Source: Archilochus colubris
Lineage: Eukaryota; Chordata; Aves; Apodiformes; Trochilidae
Length of the DNA: 64,000 nucleotides
Direction of reading: 5' to 3'
Assembly: GCA_023079485.1 (NCBI GenBank)
Contig: CM041083.1
Location: 109,409,554 to 109,473,553 of the forward strand
Shown here: in pieces, positions 61,615-64,000 of the stretch
Layout: each line of letters opens with the position of its first letter
Numbering within the stretch: position 1 is the first letter of the stretch
Notes under the pieces: generated by a model
Told to the model about the DNA's origin: nothing
The model's input: only the letters and a program-made list of their open reading frames with translations
Database searches by the model: none
Made by a program: the position numbers and the translations under genes

Positions 61615-62127
61615 GTGAAGGAGATGCAACTGGCACTGGCAGTGGAGATGTTTATGTTGCAAACAGCACGTTTTCAACCCGGCGTGTGGCTTCCCACTGC
61701 CACCACAGCCTGCGGTATTTTGTCTGCCAGTGATGGCTTCACAGACTGTAATTACAGTACACAGCCATGTTTCTCCCCGTATCACCAGCACTATTGTACT
61801 CTACTGGTTTGTGGTTTCCCAACTGAAACTTCAGCTCCTTACTCCTTAAATCTTGCCACCTACGTTTGCAGGACTAAAGGTACTTCAATATTCACAGCCA
61901 GGGGTTTGCACAGCACCTCTCTCTCTCTCTCTCAGCACGGTGTTTATATCACCAAAATGGACAAACTGCTTCTCCAGGAAGATGGTTACTGGCCAGATAA
62001 GGTTATAATTTACAGCATAGCACACGTTACTTGTACACATCAGAAGGGTGACTTTCAGCATGCAGAAGAAGGGTGGTCTTGCAGTGTAACCCAGGGGGAC
62101 AGGACTTTGGCAGTGAGGGCTCCATGA
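61615..62127 (+). other. 170-codon open frame, probably not coding
   Basis: This is the longest open frame outside CR1 apart from the GC-rich artefacts. The frame given starts at GTG; the first ATG is at 61624 (167 codons). The translation is cysteine-, threonine- and serine-rich and resembles no family I know. It overlaps a 156-codon frame on the other strand (61885-62355). By rough estimate, about one frame of this size is expected by chance in 64 kb. A (CT)n tract ending in cag (61917-61935) inside it could act as a splice acceptor, but the nearest donor (AAG|gttata at 62002) is weak. Confidence 0.1.
61917..61933 (+). repeat. (CT)n microsatellite
   Basis: Seventeen bases of perfect CT repeat, followed by ag. 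Confidence 0.92.
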
Positions 62128-64000
62128 CTTCAGATGAAGTGACACTGCGCTGCTCTGCCTCAGCTCCAGTGGCAAGGAGGTCCATATCACAACTTCTCCT
62201 CTGTCTTTTGGCAACCACAGTGCCTTGCTGGCCAGGATGCTTCCCTGTTCTCTCCTTCCCAGGGCCTTGGTACAGAGAAGGCCTGACCACAGCCACCACA
62301 GCAAAAGCAAAGCTGCTGTGTGGTGCCTTCCATGTGCACGGTGCTTGCTCTGCACCCCTCAGCAGCCTGTGGTTTTGCTTCATCCATGAAGAATGACTGT
62401 GTTATTATGAACCCAGTTCCAGCCTAAACCAGGCAATTTGAGATGAACTTAACTTCTCAAACTAAGATGAAACGTGTGTCCTAGATATACAGACACTACT
62501 TGGAATTATGGTGCATGAACTAATTTCAGTTTTATTTAATTCAAAACCCATTCTAGTGTGACTGTCTAATAGCCTGACGTAAGATTAATATATCTTTACA
62601 TAGTTGAGGGGACACTGCCATTAAAACTGAGCATAGCCTAAAAACAGCCCACGAAGATTTATGTGTGCATATGTGTAACAGTTCTTTTTAAGTGTAAAAA
62701 ATCTCCCTTAGTTTAAGAAAGAGTTTTTAAAAGCAAGAGAAGGAAATCACTCCATCTGGACAGGCTAATAGAGGATGCTGGATCACTTTGTGCTTACAAT
62801 TACCCAACCCATCCATGGGACCTATAGATTAACTTGGTCACTATGCATCAGCTGGCCAGGGTGGTTCAGTAACACTGGGTTTGACTGTGGTTGCTTTCCA
62901 TAATGAAAACACTGTCCTGGCACCCTGGAGGAATGAGAACTGAAAAGTTGAAATAAGGGAGAGCCACATGATTTTCAGCTGCTACCAATCAGCACAGCTT
63001 CACTATTTCACACGCTTCTCAGACTGACACTAACTGATGATCCAGCCATCTTGCTGAGCACATGAAATCTTGCAATGCTGACTGGAAAAAAGTACATCTC
63101 ACATTTTTCATTCTTCTCATGGAGATGCAACTGAAGACCAGGCATGCTTTTAATGGACCCTGTTTCCTGCGTGGAGCTTTGAATGCATTGTGAGCAGCAG
63201 GTAACAGCAATCCATTGCACAAAATAAACATCATCTTTAAGTTAATGAAGTCGAGAACTTTTGAAAGAAGAAGCAAAAGTCTGCAACATTTTTTTCTTAC
63301 ATGAAAATGCTTGTTTGATACCTGTGGTGGTTAAATAGCTTTAATCACACAGCTTTGACATGGAGATGGGTGGGAGACCTACCAGCTCCAGGTAGGTGCC
63401 ACACAGCCTCCAGCCCCACTCATGCTCCACGTGTTGGTGTGGCTCTGGTACGTGTGGCTGGGGGAGAGCATCTTCCACCGTCCCCTCAGGGCTGAGGCAG
63501 CAGCAGGGCAGCTCACCCCCAGCCTGAGAAATCCAGCCTGCTCTGCCCAAATACTTCAGATGACATCTGCCCCATGGCAGAGCATCCAGAATTTGAGGTT
63601 TGGCAGCTGGGGCCAGTCGGTCTCTGCCTGTGATGCCGCAGCTGCTCGTCCAGCCGGAGGGGACGGTGGGGAGAGGGAGGATGCCGGCCAGGCACAGAGC
63701 TTCCTGGAGCCTGGAACAGCTGATCTCATGGCTGCTGACTGAAAAGCGGATGTGAATTGGCAGCTACTCTTGCTCGAAAGGCAAGCCAGGCCAGAAGTCT
63801 GTTGAGCTTGAATATCTGTCAGGATGATAGCTGACCTCTCGGCGTTAAAAATACGACTGCTGAGAGAGGAGGGAAGAGCAAGCATGAAAGGGTGAAGACA
63901 CCCTAGATGAGATTTTCGAAGAGATACCCACCCAGTTCACCTTAAAATAAGTAGGTAATGGGTTTCCAAAATTCTCAGGCACTTAAAATAAATAAATAAA
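62128..64000. other. Unique DNA with small CpG-rich patch
   Basis: No gene is recognised. 63400-63760 is GC-rich, and 63615-63690 holds six CpG in about 75 bases. The short opposite-strand frames there do not resemble known proteins. The window ends in an (AAAT)n repeat (63984-64000). Confidence 0.5.
63984..64000 (+). repeat. (AAAT)n microsatellite, cut by window end
   Basis: ttaaaataaataaataaa runs to the last base of the window, so its full length is unknown. Confidence 0.85.

Noticed and set aside
61885..62383. Minus-strand frames of 118-156 codons
   Set aside because: They overlap the plus-strand frame and each other in different phases, with no recognisable domain and no start context or splice evidence.

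Overview
The window looks like bird nuclear DNA. The main evidence is a set of about ten chicken-repeat-1 (CR1) LINE fragments. Several end in the characteristic bird CR1 3' tail of (ATTCTATG)-type octamers (232-249 and 1441-1464 on +; CATAGAAT or CACAGAAT forms at the starts of the minus-strand copies). I see no bacterial, viral or plasmid gene organisation. I cannot name the species.

I find no confident protein-coding gene, tRNA, rRNA, CRISPR array or operon. The long open frames are either CR1 reverse-transcriptase tails or chance frames in unique DNA. The window is best read as a large intron or an intergenic stretch. CR1 makes up roughly 5 kb of the 64 kb.

Layout. 1-1464 is a cluster of three CR1 fragments (+, -, +); the third carries a 215-codon uninterrupted C-terminal piece of ORF2. 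1465-12446 is unique DNA, containing a CpG-rich patch beside homeodomain-type sites (9545-9740) and a group of inverted repeats (9949-10120). CR1 fragments on the minus strand follow at 12447-12890, 15022-15720, 19892-20137 and 43060-43316. A nested pair lies at 53776-55215, where a younger CR1 (54419-55067) sits inside an older one. A last copy lies at 58639-59170. Between them is AT-rich unique DNA with microsatellites, poly-T and poly-A runs, T/G-rich low-complexity tracts, small minisatellites (22691-22770 and 49825-49869), and probable relics of very old amniote repeats (40991-41052, 41410-41470, 57735-57830).

No multi-gene system is present, so there is no pathway to describe. The points most worth following up are the nested CR1 insertion, the 15-bp minisatellite that builds a palindromic kappaB-like site between two CACGTG boxes, the 12-bp-arm hairpin at 10093-10120, the CpG and homeodomain patch near 9.6 kb, and two splice-bounded open segments (3650-3709 and 41800-41835). 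All functional readings here are inference from sequence alone.
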